Below are positions 42,985 to 52,700 of a stretch of DNA of 64,000 nucleotides, piece by piece. Where the stretch lies: NCBI GenBank assembly GCA_002009975.1, contig MTLP01000012.1, positions 1 through 64,000 on the forward strand. Direction: 5' to 3'. Made by a program: the position numbers and the translations under genes. The notes under the pieces were generated by a model that worked only from the letters and a program-made list of their open reading frames with translations, ran no database searches and had not been told where the DNA came from. Position 1 is the first letter of the stretch; each line of letters starts with the position of its first letter. This stretch comes from Thermococcus sp. JdFR-02 (GTDB taxonomy: Archaea > Methanobacteriota_B > Thermococci > Thermococcales > Thermococcaceae).

Positions 42985-43710
42985 ATGCTCGATCCAAGAA
43001 TTAACGTCATAGATGAGCGTTTGAAAGGTATTAAGAGAGTAATCCCGGTAGTGAGTGGAAAAGGAGGCGTTGGAAAATCGATAGTCTCTACAACCCTTGC
43101 TCTAATTTTAGCTAAAAAAGGATTTAAAGTTGGGCTTTTGGACTTAGACTTTCATGGAGCAAGTGATCATGTAATCTTAGGGGTCAAAGATATATTTCCA
43201 GAAGAGGAGAAAGGTGTTATACCCCCTGAGATTTATGGGATTAAATTCATGAGCATAGCATTTTATTCAGAAGATAAACCAACCCCATTAAGGGGAAAAG
43301 AAATTACAGATGCGTTACTTGAACTTTTAGCAATAACAAGATGGGAAGACCTAGATTTCCTAGTCATTGATATGCCCCCAGGATTAGGAGAACAGTTCCT
43401 TGATCTTTTAAGGTTCATAAAGAGAGGAGAATTTCTGATTGTTGCTACACCTTCAAAACTGGCAATAAATGTTGTTAAAAAAGTGGTGGAACTTTTGAAA
43501 GAACTAAACCTCAAAACATTAGGGATAGTGGAGAACATGAAGCTAGACGATGAAAAAGAAATCAAAGAACTTGCAGAAGAATTTGAGATACCTTATTTGG
43601 TAGATATTCCTCTGTACAGAGATTTGGATGAAAAGATTGGGAATATTGAAGCGTTACTAAGTTCAGAGTTTGCAGAAAAAATTGAAAAAGTTGCAGAAAA
43701 GATTCTTTAA
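42985..43710 (+). CDS. ATPase-type HypB (MinD/Mrp-like) for hydrogenase nickel insertion
   Basis: 241 residues. Deviant Walker [15 protein letters not shown] near residue 22, [10 protein letters not shown], and [17 protein letters not shown]: a MinD/Mrp/NBP35-type ATPase. Its adjacency to hypA matches the Thermococcus kodakarensis HypA-HypBAT pair, in which this ATPase replaces GTPase-type HypB. I call it HypB by that context. Start after GGAGGAG. Convergent 4-base overlap with radA. Confidence 0.9.
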   Translation: MLDPRINVIDERLKGIKRVIPVVSGKGGVGKSIVSTTLALILAKKGFKVGLLDLDFHGASDHVILGVKDIFPEEEKGVIPPEIYGIKFMSIAFYSEDKPTPLRGKEITDALLELLAITRWEDLDFLVIDMPPGLGEQFLDLLRFIKRGEFLIVATPSKLAINVVKKVVELLKELNLKTLGIVENMKLDDEKEIKELAEEFEIPYLVDIPLYRDLDEKIGNIEALLSSEFAEKIEKVAEKIL

Positions 43711-44777
43711 TCTTCTATTCCTTTTTCAGTAATTTTGAATGCTGCCTCTCCTTCAGGCAGGTGAGGCGAATCCACTAATCTTGCGATTCTCTTTCCACCT
43801 TTTCCTTTTCTTAGATAAAGCCTAACTGTTGCTGAGTGAGCCAATATATGACCACCAATTGGTCTCGTTGGATCTCCAAAGAAAGCATCAGGTCTTGCTT
43901 GAACTTGGTTTGTAACAAAAATTGCAACATCATGTAAGTTAGCTAGGCGGTGCAAATCAGATAAATGTTTCCCAAGCTTTTGTTGTCTCTCTGCTAATGC
44001 TCCTCTCCCAATATATTCAGCTCTGAAGTGAGAGGTTAGAGAATCCACGACAACTAGCTTAATATTGTTGTTCTTTATGAGTTCTTCAGCTTTTTCTACT
44101 AGAAGCATTTGGTGGTTTGAATTGTAAGCCCTTGCAACATATATGTTCTTCAGGACTTCCTCAGGATCCAAACCCCTATTTTCTGCAATTTGCCTAATTC
44201 TCTCTGGTCTAAATGTGTTCTCGGTGTCGATATAAATAGCACCTGCTTCTAATCCACCTTCATCTCTCCCAAGTTGAACGGTCACACAAAGGGTGTGAGC
44301 TATTTGGGTCTTTCCACTTCCAAACTCACCGAAAACTTCTGTAATTGCTTGGGTTTCAACTCCTCCACCTAAAAGCTTATCCAAAGCCTTGCTTCCAGTA
44401 GTAATTTTCCCAATTATTTGTCTTCTCTGTAAATATTCATCCGCCCTTATGAAGGTGCCAATATTTGCAGCCTCTCTTGCTGCCTGGATTATCTTTAATG
44501 CCGCACCCTCACTTATTCCAGCTATTTCTTTAAGCTCAAGCGGAGATGCAACAGCTATTGCTTCTAACGTATCAAAACCAGCTTCTCTAAGTTTTTCAGC
44601 TGTTGCTGGACCTACCCCCGGTAAGTCCTCAAGTGTGCTTACCTCTTTTTTCTTCTTTTTCTTGACAGATTCAACAACACTTTCTACAATAGTTTCTTCA
44701 AGTTCATTTTCAACAGGCAATTCTTCAAACTCATCCAATTCTTTAATTTCCTCTGCAGATTTCTTTTTTCTCGCCAT
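43707..44777 (-). CDS. radA: DNA repair and recombination protein RadA
   Basis: 356 residues. An acidic N-terminus, helix-hairpin-helix ([17 protein letters not shown], about 60-76), polymerisation motif [11 protein letters not shown], Walker [13 protein letters not shown] (about 147-158), Walker B LVVVDSLT, and L2 region around [17 protein letters not shown]. Archaeal RecA/Rad51 recombinase. No intein is present at the site where some Pyrococcus RadA proteins have one. It lies immediately beside the replication origin and is transcribed away from it. Start after AGGTGGT. Confidence 0.97.
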   Translation of the reverse strand: MARKKKSAEEIKELDEFEELPVENELEETIVESVVESVKKKKKKEVSTLEDLPGVGPATAEKLREAGFDTLEAIAVASPLELKEIAGISEGAALKIIQAAREAANIGTFIRADEYLQRRQIIGKITTGSKALDKLLGGGVETQAITEVFGEFGSGKTQIAHTLCVTVQLGRDEGGLEAGAIYIDTENTFRPERIRQIAENRGLDPEEVLKNIYVARAYNSNHQMLLVEKAEELIKNNNIKLVVVDSLTSHFRAEYIGRGALAERQQKLGKHLSDLHRLANLHDVAIFVTNQVQARPDAFFGDPTRPIGGHILAHSATVRLYLRKGKGGKRIARLVDSPHLPEGEAAFKITEKGIED

Positions 44778-44930
44778 GTTTACCACCTATTAGCATGACA
44801 GTCGCTAACTTTAAGGCATCGAAGGATTATATATTTTTCTCTTTTATTAAATGAGCAAATGGCATGTTAAAATCAAAAATACGTTGTGAGTAACCCCCAA
44901 TTGTTAAAATAAAGCCAAGCAAGAGATATA

Positions 44931-44943
44931 TTTCCAGTGGAGA
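44931..44943 (+). repeat. Mini-ORB element
   Basis: TTTCCAGTGGAGA matches the core of the ORB consensus TTCCAGTGGAA. It lies outside the left ORB, near the radA start. Confidence 0.7.
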
Positions 44944-44992
44944 CATGGCTCACATATTTAGTACAATGATATGGAAATTTTTTCATATATAT

Positions 44993-45019
44993 CCCAGGGA
45001 GTTTTATTTCCACTGGAAC
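44993..45019 (-). repeat. Origin recognition box (left ORB)
   Basis: Read on the minus strand this begins GTTCCAGTGGAAATAAAACT and ends CCCTGGG, identical over 27 bases to the element at 45269 in opposite orientation. The dyad TTCCAGTGGAA plus the G-run tail is the classical ORB bound by Orc1/Cdc6 initiators. Confidence 0.92.
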
Positions 45020-45268
45020 CAAGTTTTGACATATTCAACAGATCAGGTAGTGTGAAATAGAGAAACAAGGTTTATAAATGCTTTTTAACTTTGTAAATAG
45101 TCAAATGTTCAGTCTAGTTATATACTAATGCATGTTTTGTTTCAGTTTTTACATTTTTATGTATTAATTTTTGAACAATGTTCATAGATAAGTTTATATA
45201 TTGTGAGGAGTATAAGAGATGGGAGTGTTTATCACCAAAACAACAAAATTTTTCTGTGTCTGTCCGCA

Positions 45269-45297
45269 GTTCCAGTGGAAATAAAACTCCCTGGGGG
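45269..45297 (+). repeat. Origin recognition box (right ORB)
   Basis: Plus-strand ORB, identical over 27 bases to the inverted copy at 44993-45019 and ending in a run of five G. The two copies face each other across the AT-rich segment. Confidence 0.92.
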
Positions 45298-45403
45298 TTA
45301 ATATTTATTTAATAGATTTGGAATTGTTAAATAATATTGTTTTTCTAAAGTGTTCTGAAATGTGCACCAATGATCTAATTTTTCATGATAATTGTTAGGA
45401 GTG

Positions 45404-45503
45404 TTATCCAAAGGAAATTATCAGTTGTGTTCAAAGAGACGTTTACATTGTTAAATTCTTGATGAACTCACTTGTGCATTAAACACCTTTATTTCCTTTG
45501 GAA
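45404..45503. repeat. Variant mini-ORB pair with TTTGGA core
   Basis: TATCCAAAGGAAA at about 45406-45417 and TTTCCTTTGGAAC at 45492-45503 are near-palindromes in which the AGTGGA of the mini-ORB is replaced by TTTGGA. A third copy, TTTCCTTTGGAGC, lies at 46317-46329. They may be diverged initiator sites or sites of another protein. Confidence 0.5.
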
Positions 45504-45545
45504 CAGTGGACTTTTAAGAGATAAAGGCAAAATAACTTTTGGTGA

Positions 45546-45557
45546 TTCCAGTGGAAG
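45546..45557 (+). repeat. Mini-ORB overlapping the start of the oriC-linked gene
   Basis: TTCCAGTGGAAG covers the preferred GTG start codon (45551) of the next gene, so initiator binding there could affect its expression. Confidence 0.7.
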
Positions 45558-46162
45558 AACAAGTCCTTAAATGGTTAAAGGAAGGTAGGGATGATGCTGA
45601 AGATATTGTTGATTTTCCATGGAATGTTAAAAAACAGTCTGAACATGTTTATTTGGCAGAGTATCCAAAAATACCCTTTGTGCTTAATGTCGTGTTTACA
45701 GAAGGTTTTGTTCATTTGATAGTTCCTTTTGGCTTGGAGACGGTCTCACTTGAACCATCTGAAAGACTTAAACTTTATCATACGTTGCTCCTATTGAATG
45801 ATAAAATAAATCTCCTTAAGTTCACCCTGAGTGGATTTAATGAGGAAATTGTTCTTAGGGTTGATTTGGATAGAAAATCCCTTGGAAAGGAGGAATTCAA
45901 CGATGCTTTAACTTCATTGCTGATTGGTGTTAATGAACTAGTGAAAGCTCTTGGTTTGGAAAAAGACTTTGCGAGATCTATATTTGAACGGGTAGCACTT
46001 ATGATAATTGAAAGATTGCAAAGGGGTGCAACTAAGAAAGATTTAGTTAAATTTTTAGTAGTCAAAGTGGGGATGAAAAGAGAAGAAGCTGAAGCATTTA
46101 TAGATGAAATCATTAAAGCCCAGAAGGAGGAAGAACGAAAAAGCAGCATTGGCTATGTTTGA
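45551..46162 (+). CDS. Conserved oriC-linked hypothetical protein (YbjN-like)
   Basis: 203 residues. N-terminal helix EEQVLKWLKEGRDD, a mixed alpha/beta domain of about 130 residues (FVLNVVFTEGFVHLIVPFG, LLLLNDKINLLKFTLS, VLRVDLDR) resembling YbjN-type or type III chaperone-like folds, and a charged helical C-terminus (KKDLVKFLVVKVGMKREEAEAFIDEI). The GTG start at 45551 follows a perfect GGTGAT at 45541-45546. It is located between oriC and orc1/cdc6; a replication role is suggested by place only. Confidence 0.75.
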   Translation: MEEQVLKWLKEGRDDAEDIVDFPWNVKKQSEHVYLAEYPKIPFVLNVVFTEGFVHLIVPFGLETVSLEPSERLKLYHTLLLLNDKINLLKFTLSGFNEEIVLRVDLDRKSLGKEEFNDALTSLLIGVNELVKALGLEKDFARSIFERVALMIIERLQRGATKKDLVKFLVVKVGMKREEAEAFIDEIIKAQKEEERKSSIGYV

Positions 46163-46474
46163 TTTTTAATTGTTTTCTTTTTTAGTTGACATATTCCTAG
46201 GCTGATAAAATTTGTATTTCTCAAGATGTCTTAACTGAAATTTACATGAACTTGCTCAATAAAGCATATATACCCCTCAAGCTATTATCTTATTTGCATT
46301 TCCTATGCTTCCTGTGTTTCCTTTGGAGCCAAAATATTGTGGTATTTAAACAAATAACAAATGTTACAATTGTAACATTAAGACATTTAATCAATAACAT
46401 ATTGAATTATACGAACAGTAAAATTAAATGCTGTCTTTAAAAGCAAGAGTTCCATTTCCAGTGGAGGTTCGAGG
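46163..46474. promoter_or_regulatory. orc1/cdc6 upstream region
   Basis: About 310 bases without a gene. A TATA-like CTTTAAAAG at 46435-46443 would place transcription start near 46464, inside a mini-ORB (46455-46467). The variant box TTTCCTTTGGAGC lies at 46317-46329. A small open frame here (46246-46440) has no ribosome-binding site and is not called. Confidence 0.55.
46455..46467 (+). repeat. Mini-ORB overlapping the orc1/cdc6 ribosome-binding site
   Basis: TTTCCAGTGGAGG: its GGAGG end doubles as the ribosome-binding site for the ATG at 46475. This is a plausible autoregulatory site for Orc1/Cdc6. Confidence 0.65.
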
Positions 46475-47731
46475 ATGAGAGAGAATGAACAAACTTATTT
46501 GGACTCAATTTTTGAAAAGTATTTGAATGCAAGGAAGATATTCAAAAATAAGGAAGTTCTTAGACATAGCTATACTCCAAAAGAATTGCCTCATAGAAGG
46601 GAACAAATAGAATCTCTGGCTCACATCCTTGTTCCAGTACTTAGGGGTGAAACACCTTCCAATATTTTCGTTTATGGAAAAACTGGAACTGGAAAAACTG
46701 TAACTGTAAAGTTTGTAACTGAAGAGCTTAAGAGGATTTCAATGAAGTACAACATCCCTGTTGAGGTTATTTATCTCAATTGTGAAATTGTTGACACTCA
46801 ATATAGAGTTTTAGCCAATATTGTCAACCATTTTAAGCATGAAAGTGGGTTTGAAGTTCCTTTGGTTGGATGGCCCACAGATGAGGTTTATTCCAAACTT
46901 AAGCAGATCATAGATTCAAAAGATAGATTTGTTATCATAGTCCTTGACGAAATCGATAAGCTAGTCAAAAAGAGTGGTGATGATATTCTCTATAATCTAA
47001 CACGTGTAAATACAGAGCTGAGTAAAGCAAAAGTCAGCATTATTGGAATTTCCAACGATTTAAAATTCAAGGATTATTTGGATCCAAGAGTTTTAAGCTC
47101 TTTAAGTGAAGAGGAAGTGGTGTTTCCACCCTATGATGCTAACCAGCTTAGAGATATCCTCCAACAAAGGGCTGATGTTGCTTTTTATGAAGATGTTTTG
47201 GATGAAGCCGTTGTGCCGTTATGTGCCGCTTTAGCAGCAAGAGAGCATGGGGATGCAAGAAGAGCTTTGGATTTGCTTAGAGTTAGTGGAGAAATCGCTG
47301 AAAGGGAAGGAGCTCCAAGAGTCACCGAGAGGCACGTTTGGAAAGCCCAGGAAAAAATCGAACAAGATACGATGGAGGAGGTTATAAAAACCCTCCCCTT
47401 GCACTCAAAGTTTGTTCTCTATTCGATAGTCCTTTTAGATGAAAATGGCGAGTTGCCGGCAAATACTGGAGATGTTTATGCGGTTTATAAGGAGATTTGT
47501 GAATACATGGATGTTGAACCTTTAACTCAAAGAAGGGTAAGCGATTTAATTAGTGAGCTTGACATGTTGGGGATAATAAATGCTAAGGTTGTCAGCAAGG
47601 GGAGGTATGGAAGGACAAAGGAGATTAGATTGAACGTTACACCCTATAAAGTCAAAAATATATATAGAACAGAGTACCATCTTCAACCGCTCTTAACATT
47701 GAGCATGGTTAAGCAGAGGAGGTTGTTTTGA
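46475..47731 (+). CDS. cdc6: Orc1/Cdc6 replication initiator
   Basis: 418 residues. AAA+ domain with Walker A VYGKTGTGKTVTVKF (about residue 67-81), Walker B VIIVLDEIDKLVKK (about 150), sensor 1 IIGISNDLKFKDYLDPRV, Arg finger/sensor 2 EHGDARRALDLLRVSGE, and a C-terminal winged helix (about 310-400, with GRTKEIRLNV) that reads ORB DNA. Its gene lies next to its own origin. Loads the MCM helicase. Its stop overlaps the DP1 start by 4 bases. Confidence 0.97.
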   Translation: MRENEQTYLDSIFEKYLNARKIFKNKEVLRHSYTPKELPHRREQIESLAHILVPVLRGETPSNIFVYGKTGTGKTVTVKFVTEELKRISMKYNIPVEVIYLNCEIVDTQYRVLANIVNHFKHESGFEVPLVGWPTDEVYSKLKQIIDSKDRFVIIVLDEIDKLVKKSGDDILYNLTRVNTELSKAKVSIIGISNDLKFKDYLDPRVLSSLSEEEVVFPPYDANQLRDILQQRADVAFYEDVLDEAVVPLCAALAAREHGDARRALDLLRVSGEIAEREGAPRVTERHVWKAQEKIEQDTMEEVIKTLPLHSKFVLYSIVLLDENGELPANTGDVYAVYKEICEYMDVEPLTQRRVSDLISELDMLGIINAKVVSKGRYGRTKEIRLNVTPYKVKNIYRTEYHLQPLLTLSMVKQRRLF

Positions 47732-49731
47732 TGGATGAGCTTATTAAGGACTTGCTTGCCAACAAATACTTAATAACTCCTCCAGCTTATTTTGTTTTGT
47801 CAGAGCATTATAAAAAAGAATTTGCACTTGCAGAGCTAATAAAATTCACAAAGCAGAAATTTAACACATTTATTATTGATGATAATGTTGCTAAAGCGTT
47901 TTTAGAATATAAAGGTCTTTTAAGGGTTGGTGTTGAGAAGTACGTGCAAACTTCTACTGAAACCATGAAGGAAAAATTTCCAAAGGAAATTGGAACCGCT
48001 GAAACCCATGAAAAAGAATCCTTTTTCCTCGCTCAAACTATCGAAAAACCAACTTTGAAGGAGTATTCTGGTAAATCGCGTGAGGATATTGGTCATATTG
48101 TGGAATCAAGAGGTGAGGGGGAAGTTTATACTGAAGAAATTGGAACCTCTATTTCCACTGGAAACACCGAAATTTTGGAGTCGTTAGAAGGCTTTGATAA
48201 TGAATTAAAGGGAGAATATGTGGGAAATTTGGGGGGTACCAGTTCTATTTCCACTGGAACAGTTGAGGAAGGAGTGGAGTATAATGGAGAGGAGGTTGAA
48301 GTTAAGAGACAAGTGGTGGAAGAGTATGGTGCTTTAGTGCCTCTTGAAGAAGAGGAAATTCCAGAGGAAATTAAAGAGAAGAAGTATTCTGTTTATAGAG
48401 ATTTCAAAGTAACGCTCAAAGAAGATTTTGAACCTATTGCAAAGGAAATAAAACCCGAGTTTGAGATTAAATTCGATGTAAGAAAAGTGAAAATGAAGAG
48501 ACCCAAAGCAAAGAATGCAAATGGAAAGGAAGGTGAAATCATAATTAGAAGTTATGAAAATCTCTTTAGGAGCAGATTAAGGAAGCTTAGGAAGATATTG
48601 AGAGAGAACCCGGAGATAAGGGGTGTCGTTGATATTGGAAAATTGGGTTATATAAACTCTGATGGAGAAATCACAATTATTGGTCTTGTAAATTCAAAAA
48701 GGGAAACGGCAAAAGGATTCATTTTTGAAGTTGAAGACACTACTGGTGTTACCAAGGTATTCATCGGAAAGGACAGTGAAGATTACAAAAAAGCGTATGA
48801 TGTTTTATTGGACAGTGTTGTTGCTTTTAAAGGTTATTATTCAAAGAGAGGTATTCTATTTGCGAATCACCTTTATCTTCCTGACGTTCCATTGTATAAG
48901 AGGGAAAAGCCACCATTGGAAGAGAAAGTTTATGCTGTCTTAATCAGTGATATCCATGTGGGCAGTACAGAATTTTGTGAAAAAGCCTTCATGAAGTTCA
49001 TAGAATGGCTAAATGGTAACGTTGGAAGTAAGGAAGAGGAAGAAATTGTAAGTAGGATAAAGTATATGATAATAGCAGGTGATGTGGTTGATGGAATTGG
49101 TATCTATCCGGGGCAATATAACGAATTGAACATTCCAGATATTTTTGATCAATATGAAGCTTTAGCAAATCTCTTATCCAATGTTCCCGAACATATACAA
49201 ATGTTTATTGGTCCTGGAAACCACGACGCTGCAAGAACAGCATTACCTCAACCAGAATTTTACAAAGAGTATGCTAAACCACTCTATGATTTGAAGAATG
49301 CTATAATAATTAGCAATCCAGCATTAATTAATTTACATGGGAGAGACTTTTTAATTGTGCATGGAAGGGGAATTGAAGACGTCGTTGGGAACGTTCCAGG
49401 TGTAACTCACCACAAACCAGCAATGCCCATGGTGGAATTACTAAAGTTAAGGCATTTGGCACCAACTTTTGGAGGAAAGGTCCCAATAGCACCAGATCCA
49501 GAAGATTTGCTGGTGATTGAGGAAGTTCCAGATTTAGTTCAAATGGGGCATGTTCACGTTTTGGATTATCAAGTCTACCGCGGTGTCTTTTTAATAAACT
49601 CAGCAACTTGGCAAGCTCAAACAGAGTTTCAAAAGATGGTTAACATAGTTCCAACTCCAGCGAGAGTTCCTATAATAGATATTGAGACTGCAAGATTGAA
49701 AACGATTGTTGATTTTACCAAATGGTGTTAG
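47728..49731 (+). CDS. polB: DNA polymerase D small subunit DP1 (exonuclease)
   Basis: 667 residues. The N-terminal helical region (1-75) is followed by a poorly conserved acidic linker (about 80-220), an OB fold (about 255-380, GVVDIGKLGYI and FEVEDTTGVTKVF), and the Mre11-like calcineurin phosphoesterase domain with VLISDIHVGS, AGDVVDGIGIYPGQ, GPGNHDAAR, VHGRGIED and MGHVHVLD. This is the 3'-5' exonuclease and accessory subunit of family D polymerase. The linker contains two mini-ORB sequences. Start overlaps orc1/cdc6. Confidence 0.96.
   Translation: MMDELIKDLLANKYLITPPAYFVLSEHYKKEFALAELIKFTKQKFNTFIIDDNVAKAFLEYKGLLRVGVEKYVQTSTETMKEKFPKEIGTAETHEKESFFLAQTIEKPTLKEYSGKSREDIGHIVESRGEGEVYTEEIGTSISTGNTEILESLEGFDNELKGEYVGNLGGTSSISTGTVEEGVEYNGEEVEVKRQVVEEYGALVPLEEEEIPEEIKEKKYSVYRDFKVTLKEDFEPIAKEIKPEFEIKFDVRKVKMKRPKAKNANGKEGEIIIRSYENLFRSRLRKLRKILRENPEIRGVVDIGKLGYINSDGEITIIGLVNSKRETAKGFIFEVEDTTGVTKVFIGKDSEDYKKAYDVLLDSVVAFKGYYSKRGILFANHLYLPDVPLYKREKPPLEEKVYAVLISDIHVGSTEFCEKAFMKFIEWLNGNVGSKEEEEIVSRIKYMIIAGDVVDGIGIYPGQYNELNIPDIFDQYEALANLLSNVPEHIQMFIGPGNHDAARTALPQPEFYKEYAKPLYDLKNAIIISNPALINLHGRDFLIVHGRGIEDVVGNVPGVTHHKPAMPMVELLKLRHLAPTFGGKVPIAPDPEDLLVIEEVPDLVQMGHVHVLDYQVYRGVFLINSATWQAQTEFQKMVNIVPTPARVPIIDIETARLKTIVDFTKWC
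48151..48165 (-). repeat. Mini-ORB within the DP1 coding sequence (1)
   Basis: ATTTCCACTGGAAAC, i.e. GTTTCCAGTGGAAAT on the minus strand, encoding Ser-Ile-Ser-Thr-Gly-Asn in the variable DP1 linker. Confidence 0.6.
48247..48260 (-). repeat. Mini-ORB within the DP1 coding sequence (2)
   Basis: ATTTCCACTGGAAC, i.e. GTTCCAGTGGAAAT on the minus strand, about 96 bases after the first, in the same frame and again encoding Ser-Ile-Ser-Thr-Gly. It matches the core of the two oriC ORBs exactly. Confidence 0.62.
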
Positions 49732-49744
49732 CGGGTGAATTCTA

Positions 49745-52700
49745 ATGGAAGAATTTAGTGATGAAATGAAAGCTTACTTTGAAAGGCTTCAAAGGGAGAT
49801 TGATAAAGTTTATGAAATAGCTAAAAAAGCGAGAATTCAAGGGAAAGACCCTGTTAGGGATATTGAAGTTCCACAAGCAACTGATATGGCTGGTAGAGTT
49901 GAGAGCTTAGTTGGACCCAAGGGAGTTGCTCAAAGAATTAGAGAGTTAGCACAAGAGTATGGTAAAGAGTTAGCAGCACTAAAAGTTGTTGATGAAATAA
50001 TTGAAGGAAAGTTTGGCGAGATGAGCTTAGAAGAAAAAGCTGAACAAGCCGTGAGAACTGCTTTAGCTATTCTTACAGAAGGTATTGTTTCTGCCCCTAT
50101 TGAAGGTATCGCTTACGTTAAGATAAAACAAAATTCTGATGGGAGTAAATATCTAGCATTATACTATGCAGGCCCCATTAGGAGTAGCGGTGGAACTGCC
50201 CAAGCCTTGAGTGTTCTAGTTGGTGATTATGTTAGAAGAAAACTTGGATTGGATAGATATAAGCCAACAAATGATGAAATAGAGCGTTATGTTGAGGAAA
50301 TAGACCTTTATCACAGAGCAGTTACAAGATTGCAATATTATCCAAGTGCCGATGAGGTTAGATTAGCAATTCAAAACATCCCCGTTGAGATAACGGGAGA
50401 AGCTACAGATGATGTTGAGGTTAGTGGTTATAGGAATTTGCCAAGAGTCGAGACCAATCAGCTTAGAGGTGGTGCATTATTGGTCTTGGCAGAGGGTGTT
50501 CTTCAAAAGGCTAAAAAATTGGTCAAATACATAGACAAGATGGGAATTGATGGGTGGGAGTGGCTTAAGGAATTTGTAAAGAGTAAAGAAATGGGAAAGG
50601 GCGAGGAAAGCAAAAGCGAGGTTGCAAATGAGGAAACAACATCTCAACTAACAATCGAGGAAAGGAAAGGTTTCTATTATGAGCTTTATGAAAGACTTAA
50701 CAAAGAGATTGCTCCGAATAAAAAATACACAAAAGAGATCATAGGTGGCAGACCTCTATTTGCAGAACCCTCAGCAAATGGTGGATTTAGACTTAGGTAT
50801 GGTCGCTCAAGAACGAGTGGTTTTGCCACATGGGCTGTTAATCCAGCAACAATGATTTTAGTTGATGAGTTTTTAGCTGTAGGAACTCAAATGAAGACTG
50901 AAAGACCCGGAAAAGGTTGTATTGTAACACCAAACACAACTATCGAAGGACCAATAGTTAAGCTAAAAGATGGAAGCGTTGTTAGGGCTGATGATTATGA
51001 AATCGCTCTTAAAATAAGAAATGATGTTGTTGAAGTCCTTTATTTAGGAGATGCGTTAGTTAATTTTGGTGATTTTCTTGAAAACAATCAAACCCTTTTA
51101 CCAGCCAATTATGTTGAAGAATGGTGGATACAAGAGCTGATAAAAGCGGTAAATGACATTTACGAAGTTGAGCTTAAACCCTTTGAAGAAAATCCAAGAG
51201 AGAACGTTGAAGAAGCGGCAGATTATCTTGATTTGGATGTTGATTTTTTGGCTAAGCTTTTGTACGACCCCATTAGGGTTAAGCCAAAAGTTGAAGAAGC
51301 AATTCATCTTTCAAGAATCCTTGGAATTCCCCTACATCCTTATTACACACTCTTTTGGAATACATTGACTGTTGAAGAACTTATTCAACTTCAAAATGCC
51401 TTAATAAATGCCCAAATTGAATGGGGTAGCTATCTGGGTAATAAATATGCTAAGAAAATAATCCTTAGTTTGGAGAGTATAAAAAGAACGAAAGTTAAGA
51501 GAAGCTTAGAGCTTTTAGGTTTGCCCCATAAAGTTGAGGATGGCTTTGTGGTCATTGAATATCCATGGAGTGCCGCACTTTTAACTCCATTGGCTAATCT
51601 GGAGAAAAGAATTGAAGTTAAACAATTCTATACACCAATTGATTTAATCAATGAAATAAGCCCAATAAAGCTTAGGGATAAGGGAATCAGTTGGATTGGC
51701 GCAAGAATGGGCAGACCAGAAAAAGCTAAGGAAAGAAAAATGAAACCACCAGTTCATGTCCTTTTCCCAATAGGCTTAGCTGGGGGAAATTCGAGAGATA
51801 TTTACAAAGCGGCAGAAGAGGGAAAAGTGGCGGATGTGGAGATTGCTCAATTTAAGTGTACGAACTGTGGTCATGTGGACATTTTCCCAACCTGTCCCGA
51901 GTGTGGGGGAGAGACTAAAATACTCTTCACATGCCCAAGGTGTAAACATCAGTCAACAGAGGAGAAAGTTTGTCCAAGATGTAACGTTGAGATGAGAGCA
52001 TATGTGAGAAGGAAGATTAACCCAAGGGAACTTTTGAGTAAAGCCATGGAGAACGTTAGGATCAATACTTTGGATAAGCTAAAAGGCGTTATGGGTATGA
52101 CCTCTGCTTACAAAGTTCCAGAGCCCTTGGAAAAGGGTGTTTTAAGAGCTAAGAATGACGTTTACGTCTTTAAGGATGGTACTATTAGATTTGATGCAAC
52201 AGATGCCCCAATTACTCATTTTAGACCAAGAGAAATAGGTGTTTCAGTTGAAAGACTTAGGGAACTTGGCTATACCCATGATTTTGAAGGAAAGCCGTTG
52301 GTTAGTGATGATCAAATTTTGGAGCTTAAAGTTCAAGACGTTATTCTTTCAAAAGAAGCTGGTAAATACTTGGTTAGGGTTGCAAAGTTTATAGATGACT
52401 TGCTTGAGAGATTTTATGGATTGCCGAGGTTTTACAATGTAGAGAAGATGGAGGATTTAGTAGGACATTTAGTTATTGGCTTAGCACCACACACTTCAGC
52501 TGGTATAGTGGGGAGGATAATAGGCTTTGTTGATGCCTTGGTTGGTTATGCACATCCATATTATCATGCAGCGAAGAGGAGGAACTGTTTCCCCAGTAAT
52601 ACGGAAATTTTGGTGAACATTGAAGGAGAACCCAAGAGAGTTACTCTTGAAGAACTCTATGGGGATCTTTATGAAGATGAAACCTATGAAAACATGGTTT

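Larger units (their letters stand above)
44787..45550. other. Chromosomal replication origin (oriC)
   Basis: About 0.75 kb without a gene, between radA and the Orc1/Cdc6-PolD genes, the place of oriC in Pyrococcus. It contains a pair of identical inverted 27-base ORB elements (44993-45019 and 45269-45295) about 250 bases apart, enclosing a highly AT-rich segment that would serve as the unwinding element (many T-runs, 45060-45200). Additional mini-ORBs lie outside. Two more boxes with TTTGGA instead of AGTGGA lie at 45404-45416 and 45491-45503. Confidence 0.93.

Noticed and set aside
43707-44777. Intein in RadA
   Set aside because: RadA of some Pyrococcus has one, so I checked the Walker A and neighbouring regions; the gene is continuous and of normal length.
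46246-46440. 64-residue frame upstream of orc1/cdc6
   Set aside because: No ribosome-binding site, unusual composition, and it covers a variant ORB box in a regulatory region.
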